Shown here one piece after another: positions 34,024-47,200 of a DNA stretch of 64,000 nt; the stretch's first letter is position 1, and each line of letters opens with the position of its first letter. The translations under genes were made by a program, and so were the position numbers. The notes beneath the pieces were generated by a model. The model saw only the letters and a list, made by a program, of their open reading frames with translations, searched no databases and had not been told where the DNA came from. The DNA is from Dreissena polymorpha. Lineage: Eukaryota; Mollusca; Bivalvia; Myida; Dreissenidae. The stretch is from NCBI RefSeq assembly GCF_020536995.1, contig NC_068355.1, forward strand, positions 6,154,581 to 6,218,580, given 5' to 3'.

Positions 34024-35394
34024 AGGAAGTGAGCAGTGTACATAAATTTGAATGTTGCTATTGGTTTGTACAGGCTAAGGGCGTCACAGTACATTGATTT
34101 TGATTCATTATCAAAGCGAAGCCAATTGTTGTCAAGTTTCCATGACTCTTGGAATGCTCTAGTGTTTTGTGTTTTAATTATTTTTTTTTATGACTCTTTT
34201 TCGTCCAACGACGCTTTAAGGTTAAAGACGCCATGTTAGCGACTGTAGAGACAAAGTGGTTAATTCCATTTTTATAGTAGACTAGATGAATGACTCTTCC
34301 TATGTGTTAAAAATACGAAACTTTAATTACAATTAAACCGCGCGTTTTTTCACATTTTCATTTGATTAAAATACGCTGCTGTCAGTTAGCATAGTGTGCG
34401 AGTTAAACAAACAAATTAATTGATTATCATCTTTTCATTTGATCGGAAATTGACAGAAAGTTGTAACATCATCGACATAGAACTAATTATTTAATTATCA
34501 CTTTTAAATTCAGATCAATAGACAGCTTGGAAATAATTAAATTATTGTCACGCTTCTTTTCATTTTTAATCTTTAATAATACGACATTTGCGACCGGCCG
34601 CTATTTTGTTTGCAGACGACAATTTTAACTGTGTATTCAAAGTGCACAGTGTCTGCGCATGAATTACCGAATATTACTCCATAGCTCCACCCATTTTTAC
34701 ATTTCATTCAACAACGTTATTTCATCTGTAAGCGAGCTCAATGTTGATTGGCCAGCTAGCATGCGCACTTCAATAACAATAAGGTCAAGCAATGTCTCGT
34801 ATACAGGTGCAGACCGGTTTTTGTTCACTGTTCAAATTGCGAACACTTTCATTGAAACAAAGAGAAAAATATAGACAACCAATCCAGGTTTAAATGGTGG
34901 CTGTTTTCAATGAAATTTTACGAGATTTTAGCATTTTCGCCATCAGATTTTTTTCCATGGACCAAAAAATCGTTAGGGTCGGGGGCAAAAAATAGGGTCG
35001 GTCGGGTTCCCTGAACCAAGACTATTTTTTTTTTTGGCCTAAACTAAAATAAAAGTTAAGAAGAACATGTGTAAAAAAATGCTGAATAAGCCAGATATTT
35101 AATTCTGAAATCGAAAAAGGCTGTACATCCGAATTCGCCAGCATGTATATCATGCATGTACGATGTGAATCTAAATTTAGTTTAACGGTTCATTTGAAAT
35201 TCCTGCAGCGATATCGATTCATACGACACACGAACACTTACTAAAAAGACGAATGCATCGGTTATTGTAGGAAAATAATTACGCATTATCTTCGTCACAA
35301 TCGGCTCGGGGCGCTAATTTGTATTTGCTGTATTTTGTGAAATTCGTCTTAAATGTATCATTTTTCTTGCATATTGTGTGTTATTATAACATAT

Positions 35395-35700
35395 TTAACC
35401 CGCTTTAACAGGCACAAAAATTCGATTCGAAATATTAAAACACCTGTAGACTGGGGTGACCCACGTCTTGCCAAAATAAGGGCACCATATAACACACTAT
35501 GCATCTGCGGAAGTGTAGGTCAACAGAACAGGAACTTCAAAATGCTGGAGGGGTGTAAACAATAAGCAAGGTGCAGCATTTAACAGGCACATATCTTCGA
35601 ATACCAAAATGACCATTAAAAAACACTGGAATCGCACTGTTAAAATACCTGTAGACTTCGGTGACCCACGTCTTGCCAAAAAAAACAAAACGTTCGCACG
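35395..35700. repeat. Duplicated segment overlapping a first exon
   Basis: TTTAACAGGCACA, AAAACACCTGTAGACT and GGTGACCCACGTCTTGCCAA appear at 35403-35478 and again at 35579-35680. The second copy contains the 3' end and donor of the exon at 35649-35767; the first copy keeps a donor-like site but lacks the start. Confidence 0.7.
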
Positions 35701-35767
35701 TTTTGATTTCTTCCTCTCTGATGTAATTGTCGGCGTCAATAAAAGAGAGAAATTTTAACACCGCCAT
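35649..35767 (-). CDS. Possible first coding exon of a minus-strand gene
   Basis: ATG at 35767 in a strong context (AAAATGGCGG) opens MAVLKFLSFIDADNYIREEE then IKTCERFVFFGKTWVTEVYR, and a gtattt donor follows CTACAG. The N-terminus of the C48-PHD gene should lie upstream of 30356 on this strand, so it may start here with the Harbinger-like element in an intron, but no phase link was found. It could be an independent gene. Confidence 0.45.
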
Positions 35768-36000
35768 TTTTTACAACAGACTAAGTTATCTCCCTTCGTG
35801 GGCGGAGTTAACACCGCACTACTTTTGAGAATACTCTTTGGCTGTTAATTTATTTGGAATACAGCGTTACCGGCCCCTAAGTAGTACCTGAGCCATGTGT
35901 ATGAATGGTACCTGAGCCGAGTCACTCTGGATCAGCAGACGATTTATATTTAGGTTACATTATACTAAATAAGAAGTTGCAAAATAGTTGATTTTGATTT
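35768..36000. promoter_or_regulatory. Candidate divergent promoter region
   Basis: Lies just upstream of the ATG at 35767 (minus strand) and upstream of BCAT (plus strand). It has a GC box (GGGCGG at about 35800) and is less AT-rich than its flanks. Inferred from position only. Confidence 0.3.
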
Positions 36001-37674
36001 GTGTTAAGTTCTTTTATAGTTTGTAAATGACATATCCTTTTATTTGCTGAAATCGATTCAGCTTAGAATGCCCTTTTAGAAACGCTATGGTTATGGTGGT
36101 CTGTACATGCAAAGGGTTGAATTGTTTTCGCTTAAAGTTGTCGGTTTTACAATGAATTAAATATGGAAAAGATTTAGTATATTGTGACCTTCAGTGTCAC
36201 TGACAATCGGGCAGATTGTTTACATTTGCGTAAATAAACATTTAAGGTTGGGAGAAAATGACATTAAACAAACTATCTGTAAGTTACAATGAATGCATAT
36301 CATAAAATGGTAACTTAATGACACAAATCATATACAGTAGCTTAGTTGTCATCATACTAAATAGATTTCCAACGTTAAATAACAGTTTGATGGAAAGTCG
36401 ATATATAATAAATGGTACTTTATGTTTGGTTTCTTGCCCTTGAGAAGACACCATACATCTGATTTCAAATCTACTAGATTCAAACAGTTCATGACGAAAC
36501 ATTATAAGTTCATTCAGTAATATATCACATCTGATCAAATATGCTTTCCTTTATAACTGGATTACTTTTTAGCTATCAAAGACATACAGTATATGAGTAT
36601 GACTTAGATTTTAATTATGACCCAGATTGTAGCCTTGCTTTTAAATGCCTAGTAGCTTTATTCCTCCAGTGATAAGTGAATTATTAATTGATGTATGTAA
36701 TTTGTACACTGTAATTATGTATATTCACCGCGCATGTCTGTAAAACTATTTGTATGTGACGATAAACTTGTTATGCTTAAGTCAAAATAAATATACTGTT
36801 CTGTTCTATTTATTGGTAGTGAACTGGACTACAAATCCAAGGGTGGCAGATTCTATGATGTGTGTTTCAATTGGTCACAAAATCTTTTCAATGGCCATTC
36901 ACCCTAATACCTCCGATTCACTTTATTTAGTGTAGTTGTACTGGTATAAGAGGAGTACAGGGATAGAAATTAGTGGTTGCCCGTGAGCCCAGGGCCAGTA
37001 GATTTTGGCCCATGCAATTCAAATTCTAATGTCAGAAGTCCAATCTGGCAACTTGCTTTTGTTAGTTTGAAACAATTCAGTGCAATTGAATATTTAATAA
37101 TATTTGCCATTGTGAATTAATAATAAGATAAATAAAATTTATTTATTAAGCCAATCAAATGCTTTTAGTAAGACTCATATTAAGACATAATACAAAGAAT
37201 TTTTTTTATGTTAGCAATGTTGTTGTTTAATTATCTATTGTTTAAACAAAGTATTATATACACATGACACTACATGTAAATGGTACAGGGCTTGTTACTC
37301 AACCAAACTACAAAAGATGGTTGCCCATTTGAGCAACCAATTGTAAAGCGTTAGTTTACATCCCTGGATTATGTGCACAATGACACTGGTTAACCAGCTA
37401 TTCCAGGAAAATTGTGAATTGGTAATATGACTGCCATGATATTAGTAAAATACTTAGTATTGATAGAAATTCAAAAGATAATCATATTTTCTTAAGTGCT
37501 ACCAGGTAATTTTGTTTGGGTGGCCAATTTAGGGCAGTTGCAGACTTAGGCACTGCACTAGTTGTCACTATCTTCCTAGAACCTGTCGTTGTTAAACTGG
37601 GCTTCTATGCATCTGTGTTAATTTGGCCTCGATCCGCCTAACTGACATTATTTAGAGTATGAAATTTATTTATC
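36001..37674. other. Upstream region or first intron of BCAT
   Basis: The BCAT initiator exon must lie somewhere upstream of 38190, but I could not identify an ATG followed by an in-phase donor. A polyadenylation-like AATAAA at 36787-36792 and a GCAACCAAT-type repeat near 36960-37370 are the only items. Confidence 0.3.
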
Positions 37675-38014
37675 CAGGGGCCTTGCTACACTTTGGGGAT
37701 TGGGGCCGGGGCCCTTAGAGGGGAGAATTTCACATCGTTTTGGGCGAAAAGGGGAATTTCAGATGATCTTTTCACCAATCATTTAACACTTAATATTGCT
37801 ATATTTTAATGTAATTTACATAAATACACATTAAATTAAAGGTTTATAGCACGATACCAGCTGGCAACATAAGTATAAAAGTTAAAAATAAATTATTATT
37901 TTATTTTTTTTTGGAGGGGGGAATTTTAAGCTGAAATAGGGGGAAAAAGTATACTATTTAAAGGGGGGAATGGGGTCAAATTTCGGCCTCAAAAACAGCC
38001 AAACGAGGGCCCTT
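37675..38014. mobile_element. hAT-like MITE, GGGGGAAAA family
   Basis: Starts CAGGGGCC and ends GGGCCCTT, flanked by TTATC (37670-37674, 38015-38019). The interior AGTATACT and GGCCGAAATTTGA-type blocks (in reverse) match 20558-20880. The right end has decayed from CCTG. Confidence 0.65.
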
Positions 38015-38189
38015 TTATCACTTCTGTGTATTATTTTACTCGTTTCAAATATGAGCTTTCACAAACTATGATATTCATATTTTAGTGAAAAGCTAGCATA
38101 AATATCAGTTGATTAGCTTTTGGTTAAGAAAAACCAATTCATGATTTGGACTTCATTTTCTTTTATATTGTATTTTCTTTTATTCTCAG

Positions 38190-38270
38190 GTTGCTTGTTG
38201 TGCTGTTCAACAGACAGCAAGATATGTTGCTGCACGATCATACGCCACTGCATCAACATCCTCATTTAAG
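38190..38270 (+). CDS. BCAT: BCAT exon: mitochondrial presequence
   Basis: 27 codons between TTCTCAG and gtcagt. Reads [20 protein letters not shown] then ASTSSFK; Arg-containing, no acidic residue. Confidence 0.8.
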
Positions 38271-41200
38271 GTCAGTTCTTAATGTCACTTTTAATTCATG
38301 AAGACATTTTTTGTTGAACAAAAATATTTGAAAGCTCTGATGGTAGAGCTCTGGACTTCAATTGGGATCGGTTATGAAATCCTTTTGACAGCCAATTTCA
38401 ACTACAGGGGTTTTTATCTGATTTGGATGAAAGGGCCTGGCCTCTTTGAGGGGAAATAAAATCACGCGAAATGCCTGATTTTGGGGGAAAAAATCATGCG
38501 AAACGTTGGATTTGGGGGAAAATAAGGAAAGTCTTAAATAATCAATTTAACATATTTTGTTGTTTTTAAAACAAATTCAAGGCAACAGATAATTTAATTA
38601 TGCAATATGTTATATTTTCTACACTTGATCAGGTTAACTTATGTATTTAAAGTAAAAAATAATATAAAAAAAAAAAATATTTTTAATTTTTGTTTAGGGA
38701 AAAAAATTGAAGTCTGGGGGACAATTTATCTGCTGAGGGGGAAAAAAATCAGAGGGGAAAGGGCCAATTTTTGGCGGGTCCCAAAGAAGGAAAAAAAGCC
38801 CTGAACTAAATCTGTTTTTTTGCAGTTCTTTAAATTTAAAAAAATGTACATTCTTAAAAAAGGCAAAATTTTCATATTCTATTGTTTATAAGGACACATC
38901 TCAGCATATTTATGTTTGTCCAATCTGGACAACAACTGTAAGACTGCATGAGATTGTAAACCTGATAAAATACCTGTTAGCAGAAAACAGTGTCTAAAAG
39001 ATTGTTGCACATGCACAAAGAGCGAGGGCCTTATGTTAGCTAACTACAAACATATTTTTACTTGGCAAGCAGTACATACAACAGTTAGTTTGGTTTAAAT
39101 AAACCTACATAAGCAGGCCTCATGACCATGGCTAGATTAATGACTTTTGAGGAGGATATACTGTTTTTATATTTGAGTTAATTACAAATCTGTTTAATGT
39201 ATCATTTCAGGCTAAAGATGTTGAAATTACAAGAACAAAATCTCCAGCTGCAAAGCCAGATGTGTCCAAGTTGAAATTTGGCCACCACTTTTCAGACCAC
39301 ATGCTAGAAGTTGACTGGTCTGAATCTAAAGGATGGGAAAAGCCACGCATTTGTCCAATGAAGAATTTCCAGATTCACCCAGCAGCAAAGTGTCTGCATT
39401 ATGCAGTAGAGGTACTAGATTTAACCCTTTCAGTGCGGTAACCGAATTTTGAAGGCCTTTGCAAACAGTTTGGATCCAGATTGAGACACCACAGAATGCG
39501 GCGTCTCATCAGGATCCAAACTGTTTGCTATTCTGATAATATTCTTTGAAAAAAATCGAAGAAAATGCTAAATTTAGAAATTCAGCAGAAGACATTTTAG
39601 CAGACGACAAATTTCCCAGCATGCAAAGGGTTAAAAAAATCAACATCAAACAAACTTGTATTGTTTTTTTAGTTAAATCAAACTATTATTGTAATTTTAA
39701 GGATGTCCAATGGTTGTCTTTATATGTTTATGAGGTCCTTGTGAGGCTGCACAATGTGAGGACCAGGAGTGTGTCCCAGCACCTACTTATTTTGCTAACT
39801 AGACTCACAAAAGTTGAGAACTTTGAAGATTTCTGAAAAATGTTCAACTCGGATGTAGTCTTATATTGTTGGGTGAAGGGGGCACAGAACATGCAGGAAC
39901 TCCACCTGTCTGATAAGTTGAACACCAACTAGACTCACATGCTTCCAGGGACAAGCATTGCACCTACATTGCGTAGGTTACAAGCGTGTGTAATAACCAC
40001 TGCGCTAACCGGACAGCCTGTTAGGATAACAATGTGATGAACACCAGTATGAGTTTCATTATTATCACATGTTTTAAATATGGTTTCTGGAAGGCGATTA
40101 TGGCATGTCATTACTGACACCTCTTCTTAATCAAGGGTGGTCTATTCTAACATCCTTTATTACAGAGACATGATTGTAGTATTTACCCTATGTGATATGA
40201 ATGTAAATTTCTAATAAACTGTTAATGAAGATCTCAAACCTTGACAGGAAAGGCTCGAGTTGTAATCAATTAGAGAAGAGAACCCAAGATTATTGATTTC
40301 ATTGTTGTTCTCCTATTGAGACAATTAGGGAGGTGTTGTTTGCATCGGCATTAAACTGCGGTTATAATGATTAAATTGATCTTTTGTAGAAACTGTGAAA
40401 ATGAAATTTACCAAAATAATACAAGTACTAAGATGTTTTTGCTTTAACTGTTCGAAGATACATTTAATTTTAATCTCATAATTGAACATTGCATATTATC
40501 GATAATTTGTTTTATTTATCTGCAGATCTAACTTTTATAATTTTGAAAGTCGGATGTTAATTCACCATCCATATAATATTGGAAGTTGTAGTTTTCATAT
40601 TGACGAAACTGGCGATTCATGTTTATGTTATTAAATCTTTTTTTTTAGAATGAATGTTAATATTTTTGGAAATTATGTGTTCATTTTGTTTTGCAATAAA
40701 GAGAAACAAAAAGTGTATATTTTTAAGTTTAACTCAAATTGAACCATAAAAGACCTAAAATGAAGAAGTCTCTAATACCCAACAATTAGATACCAAGTAT
40801 GATATTGTTAAAAAGGGACTTTCCAGTTTCTCTTGAAATTCATTTAAAAACATTTTCCTGTTCTGTATTCTATTTATTACTTCATGACTTTCTGTGCAAG
40901 TAATACTTGCATTTTGATTATTAAATTAGTTCAGTGAATGATCGTCGTAAAAAAATGCTGTGTTTTTTTCAGTTGTTCGAGGGAATGAAGGCTTTCCGTG
41001 GTGTTGACAATCGGATTCGATTGTTCCGACCAATGGAAAACATGAAGAGAATGCTGACCAGCGCTGAGCGATCTGCTCTGCCAGTAAGATATTTATTTTT
41101 CAAGGTATCCTTAGATAAGTTTTACAATAACATTCATGCAGTTTGAGGATCTTTTGTGATGTCTTTTGAACTGACTGCCTAACTGTTAAAAGAGTATATT

Positions 41201-44200
41201 GAATTTGCTGTTTGTCAACTTGTATCTGGTATAATGGTAACATTTGTTTTTAGATGCATATGGATTCACATTTCTTATTTGAAGTTCAATGCCCCTGATC
41301 AGCAACGCATTATTTGGTTAATTGGTACACATGGGAATTGTTTGGAAAAAAATATATCTTCAATTCTTGTTATTGAATATCTGAGAATTTAGTCATGCAA
41401 TAATGCTAATTGGGAAAACAATATGTATGGAAAATCGATTGTAGTTCAACGCAGGAATAAAAAAATGTTATAGGACATGGTGAGGTCTAAATAAACAGCT
41501 AAATTGAAATACTCTGAAACACTGCAAAAAAAATGAAACAAAAAGTAAAAATAAAAACATTAAAATAAATATAATAAATATATATTTTTATATCCCCAAG
41601 GTAATTTTGCACCATGTCCCTGTTTAAGCACTTTCATCATACACTGTTCTCTGTGAGCAGACTTTTGAAGGACGGGAGCTGGTGGAGTTGATAAAGAAGC
41701 TGATCTCGATAGATGTCGACTGGGTCCCCAAGGCATCTAAGGAGCAACCCAGCTCTCTCTATGTTCGACCTACCTATATTGCAACGGAAGTAAGGATGGG
41801 CTTCTCCTAGGGCTGTTGGTTGAATTTTGAAATTTTGATATCCCCCAGTCTATACTGGTGGACATATTGTTTTTGCCCTGCCTGATTGTTGGTTTGTTTG
41901 GTATGTTCAAACTTTAACATTGGCCATAACATTTGCCATATTGAAGATAGCAACTTAATATTTGGCATGCATGTGTATCTCATGGAGCTGCACATTTTGA
42001 GTGGTGAAAGATCAAGGTCATCCTTCAAGGTCAAAGGTCAAATATATTGGGGGGGGGGATATAGTGTTTCAAAAACACATCTTGTTTAAATTAATGTAAC
42101 TCACAATCTCACAATCTTTACATTTAAATCAAATAACATGAGAATTGATCTGGCATGTTGTGTCTTGTTCATTTCACTTGCTCTTAAAATAAGAATTAAA
42201 ATAATTTAAATATGAAAGTACCATATAAAATTGAGTGTATTGCTTACTTGACTATTGCACATATATTTAGTATATTTGTGTTTTGTGTTCAAGAACATTT
42301 ACTGGTATTCAATGTTTTGTCTCTCAATTTTTATTTTAGCAAATGACTTGTAGACATCATATACTATGGTTTTTATACCAGTATATTATCTATTGCTTGC
42401 AGCCTACCTTGGGTGTAGCAATTTCAACGACTGCCAAACTGTTTGTTATTATTGGGCCTGTGGGCCCGTACTATGCCACGGGTTTGGCCCCTGTGAAGCT
42501 ACTGGCTGACCCCCAATACGTGAGGTCCTGGCCTGGAGGCAGTGGGGGCTTCAAGATGGGCTGGTTAGTGGCACTTGTAGAATTGTGGTTTATTTGAGTC
42601 GTGTTCTGAGAAAACTGGGCATAATGCATGTGCGTAAAGTATCATCCCAGATTAGCCTGTGCAGACTGCACAGGCTTATCAGGGAAGACACTTCCCGTCT
42701 AAATTGGATTTTTGCTAAGGAGAGACTTCATTCAAACGAAAAATGTCATGAAAGCAGAAAGTGTTGTCCCTGATCAGCCTGTGTGGATTGCACAGGCTAA
42801 TCTGGGACGACACTTTACCCACATGCATTATGCCCAGTTTTCTCTGAACTCGGCTCATTTAATTTTTCCGATTTGTATGTTTTAAAATTTAAAATAATGT
42901 AATATGTAATTTCTTGAAACAAACTTTATGTTGTACATAGTATTAAGTATGAAAAAGGACATGTACATACATTTTGTTCAGAGAAAGTTAAATTGTGATT
43001 CTTGTTTGTCTTTCAAGGAGTTATATTTGGTTGTATTATACTATACAAGAATTTAATGTCACTCTTCAAAGATTGACAGAGGCAAATAATATTGACCCTG
43101 CAATCTTTCAAAGCAAAAAGTTAAATGACAAAAATATTAATTTTAGAAAGTATTTCAATGTACATATTATCCAGTATGTTTGTATCTATCATATAAGAAT
43201 CTTATCATATGTTGAATACTGTAGGCAAAATACATTTCACTATGCATTGAAAGGATCGAGTATCCCACAAGGTTTTGTGGTCTCAAAATTTGACAGGATA
43301 GCTCCTGATCAGTTCCTGCAAATGTGCAGGCTGGGCTGGAGGTATTCTGGCAACTTGTGGCTTAATATTATTATGCCCCCCTTCGAAGAAGTGGGGGTAT
43401 ATTGCTTTGCTCATGTCGGTCTGTGGGTCGGTCTGTCGGTCCGTCCACCAGGTGGTTGTCAGACGATAACTCAAGAACGCTTGGGCCTAGGATCATGAAA
43501 CTTCATAGGTACATTGATCATGACTCGCAGATAACCCCAAGGGATTTTGAGGTCACTAGGTCAAAGGTCAAGGTCACGGTGACCCGAAATAGTAAAATGG
43601 TTTCCGGATAACTCAAGAACGCATATGCCTAGGATCATGAAACTTCATAGGTAGATTGATCATGACTTGCAGATGACCCTGACTGATTTTGAGGTCACAA
43701 GGTCAAAGGTCATTGTCACGGTGACCCGAAATAGTAAAATGATTTTCGGATGATAACTCAAGAACGCTTCTGTCTAGGATCATGACACTTCATAGGTACA
43801 TTGATCGTGACCCGCAGATGACCCCTATTGATTTTCAGGTCGCTAGGTCAAAGATCAAGGTCACAGTGACAAAAATCGTATTCACACAATGGCTGCCACT
43901 ACAACGGACAGCCCATATGGCGGGCATGCATGTTTTACAAACAGCCCTTGTCCATTTGCGGATGATGCTGGTTATATAGATTTCAATATATATAATGTCC
44001 ATATTGCACACTAATTATAAACAAATACACAGGTAAATTATTGTTTGTGAACAAACCAAAAATCTTTCCAGCAAAAAAAGAAATTATGTACATAGTTAGC
44101 TATACACATTTCTTATGGCCTTTACATGTTGCGATACAAAAGTACTGAAAAAAAGGTGTAAGGTTTCAAATGCCCACCTGGTAAGCTTTTGGCTATGGAT

Positions 44201-47200
44201 AAATTTATAACGAGAGGGCTCTTGGTTTTCCAGTAATTATGCGCCAACATTGTACACGCAGACCAAAGCTGCAAGTCATGGTTGCCAGCAGGTGCTTTGG
44301 TTGTTCGGAGATGACCATCAGCTTACAGAGGTTGGAGCCATGAACCTGTTCACCTTCTGGGTCAACGAACATGGAGGTCAAGAGTTACAGCTCACAATGG
44401 CTGAATACTTTTTTTAGCCAGATTTACTGTAGACAGGGGTGTGATTTTGTCTCCTCTCAGCTGATTTCCTCTCTTTGAATGCTTTTAAGATAATTTGACT
44501 ATTACATTACTATAATCTGCATATAGTGAACTTTTTTGAGCCCCTTTTGTCTGCAGTGTGCATACAAAAAACACATTTACCTTGTTAACACTCTAGAGGC
44601 CACATTTACCTTCAGATCTTCATGAAACTTGGTTAGTAGTATGTCCCAATTATTACTTGGCTAAGTTTGAAACTTGCTCAATTGCGGTCAAAACTAGGTC
44701 ACTAGGTCAACTTTAATAAATGGTTGTTAATTATCTAGAAAACACATTTATAATCCAATCTTGATGAAACTTAGTCACACCATTTGTTCTTATCTGGTAC
44801 CAAGTTTCAAAATGGTTCTGGTTCCTTGAAAAACATTGCAAAACAGGGGACAAGGACCATATATGACTATAGTAAAACCTTGTTAAAACTCTATAAGTAA
44901 CATTAATTGTCCAATCTTTATGAAACTTGGTCACAATATTTAGTTCTTATGATATCTCAGCCTTTCATTACTATACGAGACAATTTCTAATAAGCTTTGT
45001 TGTTGGCCACCAGGAGGGACAGTTTTCCTTCTTTGGATATTGCAAATAGTATATAGTCCTCTGACAAACATTTGTAGACAGGTATGGTTTATTATTTTTT
45101 TCCAAACTGAGGGCTAGTTATTCAAATTATTGCATTCATGTGTTGATAAGTATTGCATTCATGTGTTGATAAGGTGGTCCTATGCCAAACGTTTTGGATG
45201 AACTGTTATGACCAGGATGGTCGCTTGAGCTTAGATGATATTCTTTTATTTTACATACTAAATATCAAACTTCCATACTTTTTCTCAAACCTGGATGTGG
45301 GAGGTCAATATATTTAGTTGGATTCTATAAATAATTCACAAGTGACCTCTGGAATCTTGTATAGGCAGCCTTTTTGCAGAAGATACAGGACTGGCTTAAT
45401 AGGTTATCCCCCTGAAATAAATCTAAGGTTTTAATATGTACATACACATTCTCTGTCGGAAATATTTTCAATTATCAAAAGATTGTCATAATTATTTGCT
45501 GAGAAATTGAATATTTGTTGAATATAATACTTTTATTCTTCTGCAGTACACCTTTGGTTCTGTTGTTCATAGGTGGGTAATATCGTCCCCTCCCCGCGAA
45601 AATGGCCAAACTCAATATTTACAAGTTTTTAGGAGAAGGAAAAAACTTCTTTTCTTTTTTAAATTACAGAATGAAGCTAAAACTTTGCATAATAACTTTT
45701 AAATATCCCTTCATGTTTCATAATGTTTAAAGTGACGTGTGACATTTTCTGTTGTCAATATGAGGAAATTGTCTAACTCGAGCTATGACTCAAGCTTTTC
45801 TCATATTTGTTCATCCGCCGCTGACTTTTTTACAATTTACTTTGGAAATTTTCGCACACATTTACATGGGTATAACTTTGTAAGCCGATTGGATAGGACC
45901 TTGGAATTCTTCGCGGGAGAAGCAGGCCGTTTTTACCACTGCGAAAATGTCAAAATCCGTTTTCGTGCCAAAACTGAGGTTGGCCATTTTCGCCGGGAGG
46001 GGACGATTTTTCATATAAGGCCGGAGTAGATCCTGACCTACTTGCGCCATTTTGAAGTCTGTATAGGAGCTACACTGTTTCAAAAGGTTTCATGTTCTCA
46101 TAAGCAGACAGGGTAGCTTCTGACCAGCCTGTGCAAAATGTAAGGCTGGCCTGGAGCTACACTGGCCACATATTGCATAAGACACATTTTCGCATTACAT
46201 AGGTCAAACCTGAAGCCTGGTGTTTGCATTTAAGTATCACAACCATAGTAGAAACTGCCGTAGTTGTGTCTCCAAAATGAAATCGACAGCTTTTCAACTT
46301 TTAGATGTTTTAATTTAATTTCATCTGAAAAGATTTGATAGTAAAAAAATAATCTCTTAGTATTATTTATGATGTTTCTTATTGCTTTATTTCTTAATTT
46401 AGAAAAGGAGTTAGTGACTGCTCCCCTAGACGGGCTTGTATTGCCAGGAGTCACGCGGAAAAGTCTCTTAGAGCTCAGTAAAAAATGGGTAAATTTTTTA
46501 ATGTTATTTTGTTGTGGTTGTTAATAAAGAACTGCAAGGAAATAATCCAAAATGTGTGACATTGAAATCAGGTTGTTTTTGTTGCTAATGACAAGCTTGG
46601 AGTTCAAAGTATAATCTCTCTTCAAGTGAACATTTTAGAAGAAATTTCATGTGTACATTTTATGAATTAAAGGATATTAGTTTGTTTCAATATACAATGT
46701 TTTTTCGATTTTAATTCTATCAGCGATCAGAGAAATAAATATTTTCATGAGTGGCACATATGAATTTTTTATGATCAATGTTTGAATACACTCAAGAATC
46801 ACAAAATAAAAAAAACAACATGTTTATTTAGTGCTTTTAAATTATAACAGTGTAAAAATGAATAATTTTATGAGAATAACATAAAACTTACAATCTCATT
46901 TCACAGTAAAAAAGTGACAATTACTAAAAAAAAACAGTTTGAAACCATGTATAACCGTTTTTAAATCACCATATACAGCATATAGTATACCATGTTGAAT
47001 ATAAGTACTGGTATACCCTTGTGAATAAATTAAATATACTGGTAAATTTATGTACCAGTAAACAGTTATCAGTGTGTGTTATAGATAAATAGTATTTCCT
47101 TTTTATGCCTCCAAAGGAGGGCATATAGTGATCGGACCATCCGTCCGTCTGTCCTTCAGTCATTCTTTGCATTTAGGTTTCACATTAAGGTTTCGAAAAA

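Larger units (their letters stand above)
31726..35039. mobile_element. Harbinger-like DNA transposon, holding a nested element
   Basis: Ends are inverted repeats: GGCCAAATAAAAAAATAGTC TTGGTTCAGGGAAC on the left, and on the right the complement with a longer T run. Flanked by TAA on each side (31723-31725, 35040-35042), the 3-bp TNA duplication of PIF/Harbinger. Without the nested 1.77-kb element it is about 1.54 kb. A minus-strand frame (32246-31971) reads KVTPQTPETDKDGLFTFEY then EGHTITDRQTKNGWLKEIL and looks like old coding sequence of unknown origin; no DDE transposase was seen, so it is probably non-autonomous. Confidence 0.75.

Noticed and set aside
42995-43498. 167-codon plus-strand open frame
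   Set aside because: It crosses intron sequence and enters the head of a family B repeat; no splice borders or known motif.
43402-43979. Open frames such as [18 protein letters not shown] as proteins
   Set aside because: They are translations of the family B core and recur wherever the repeat does (52100-53040).
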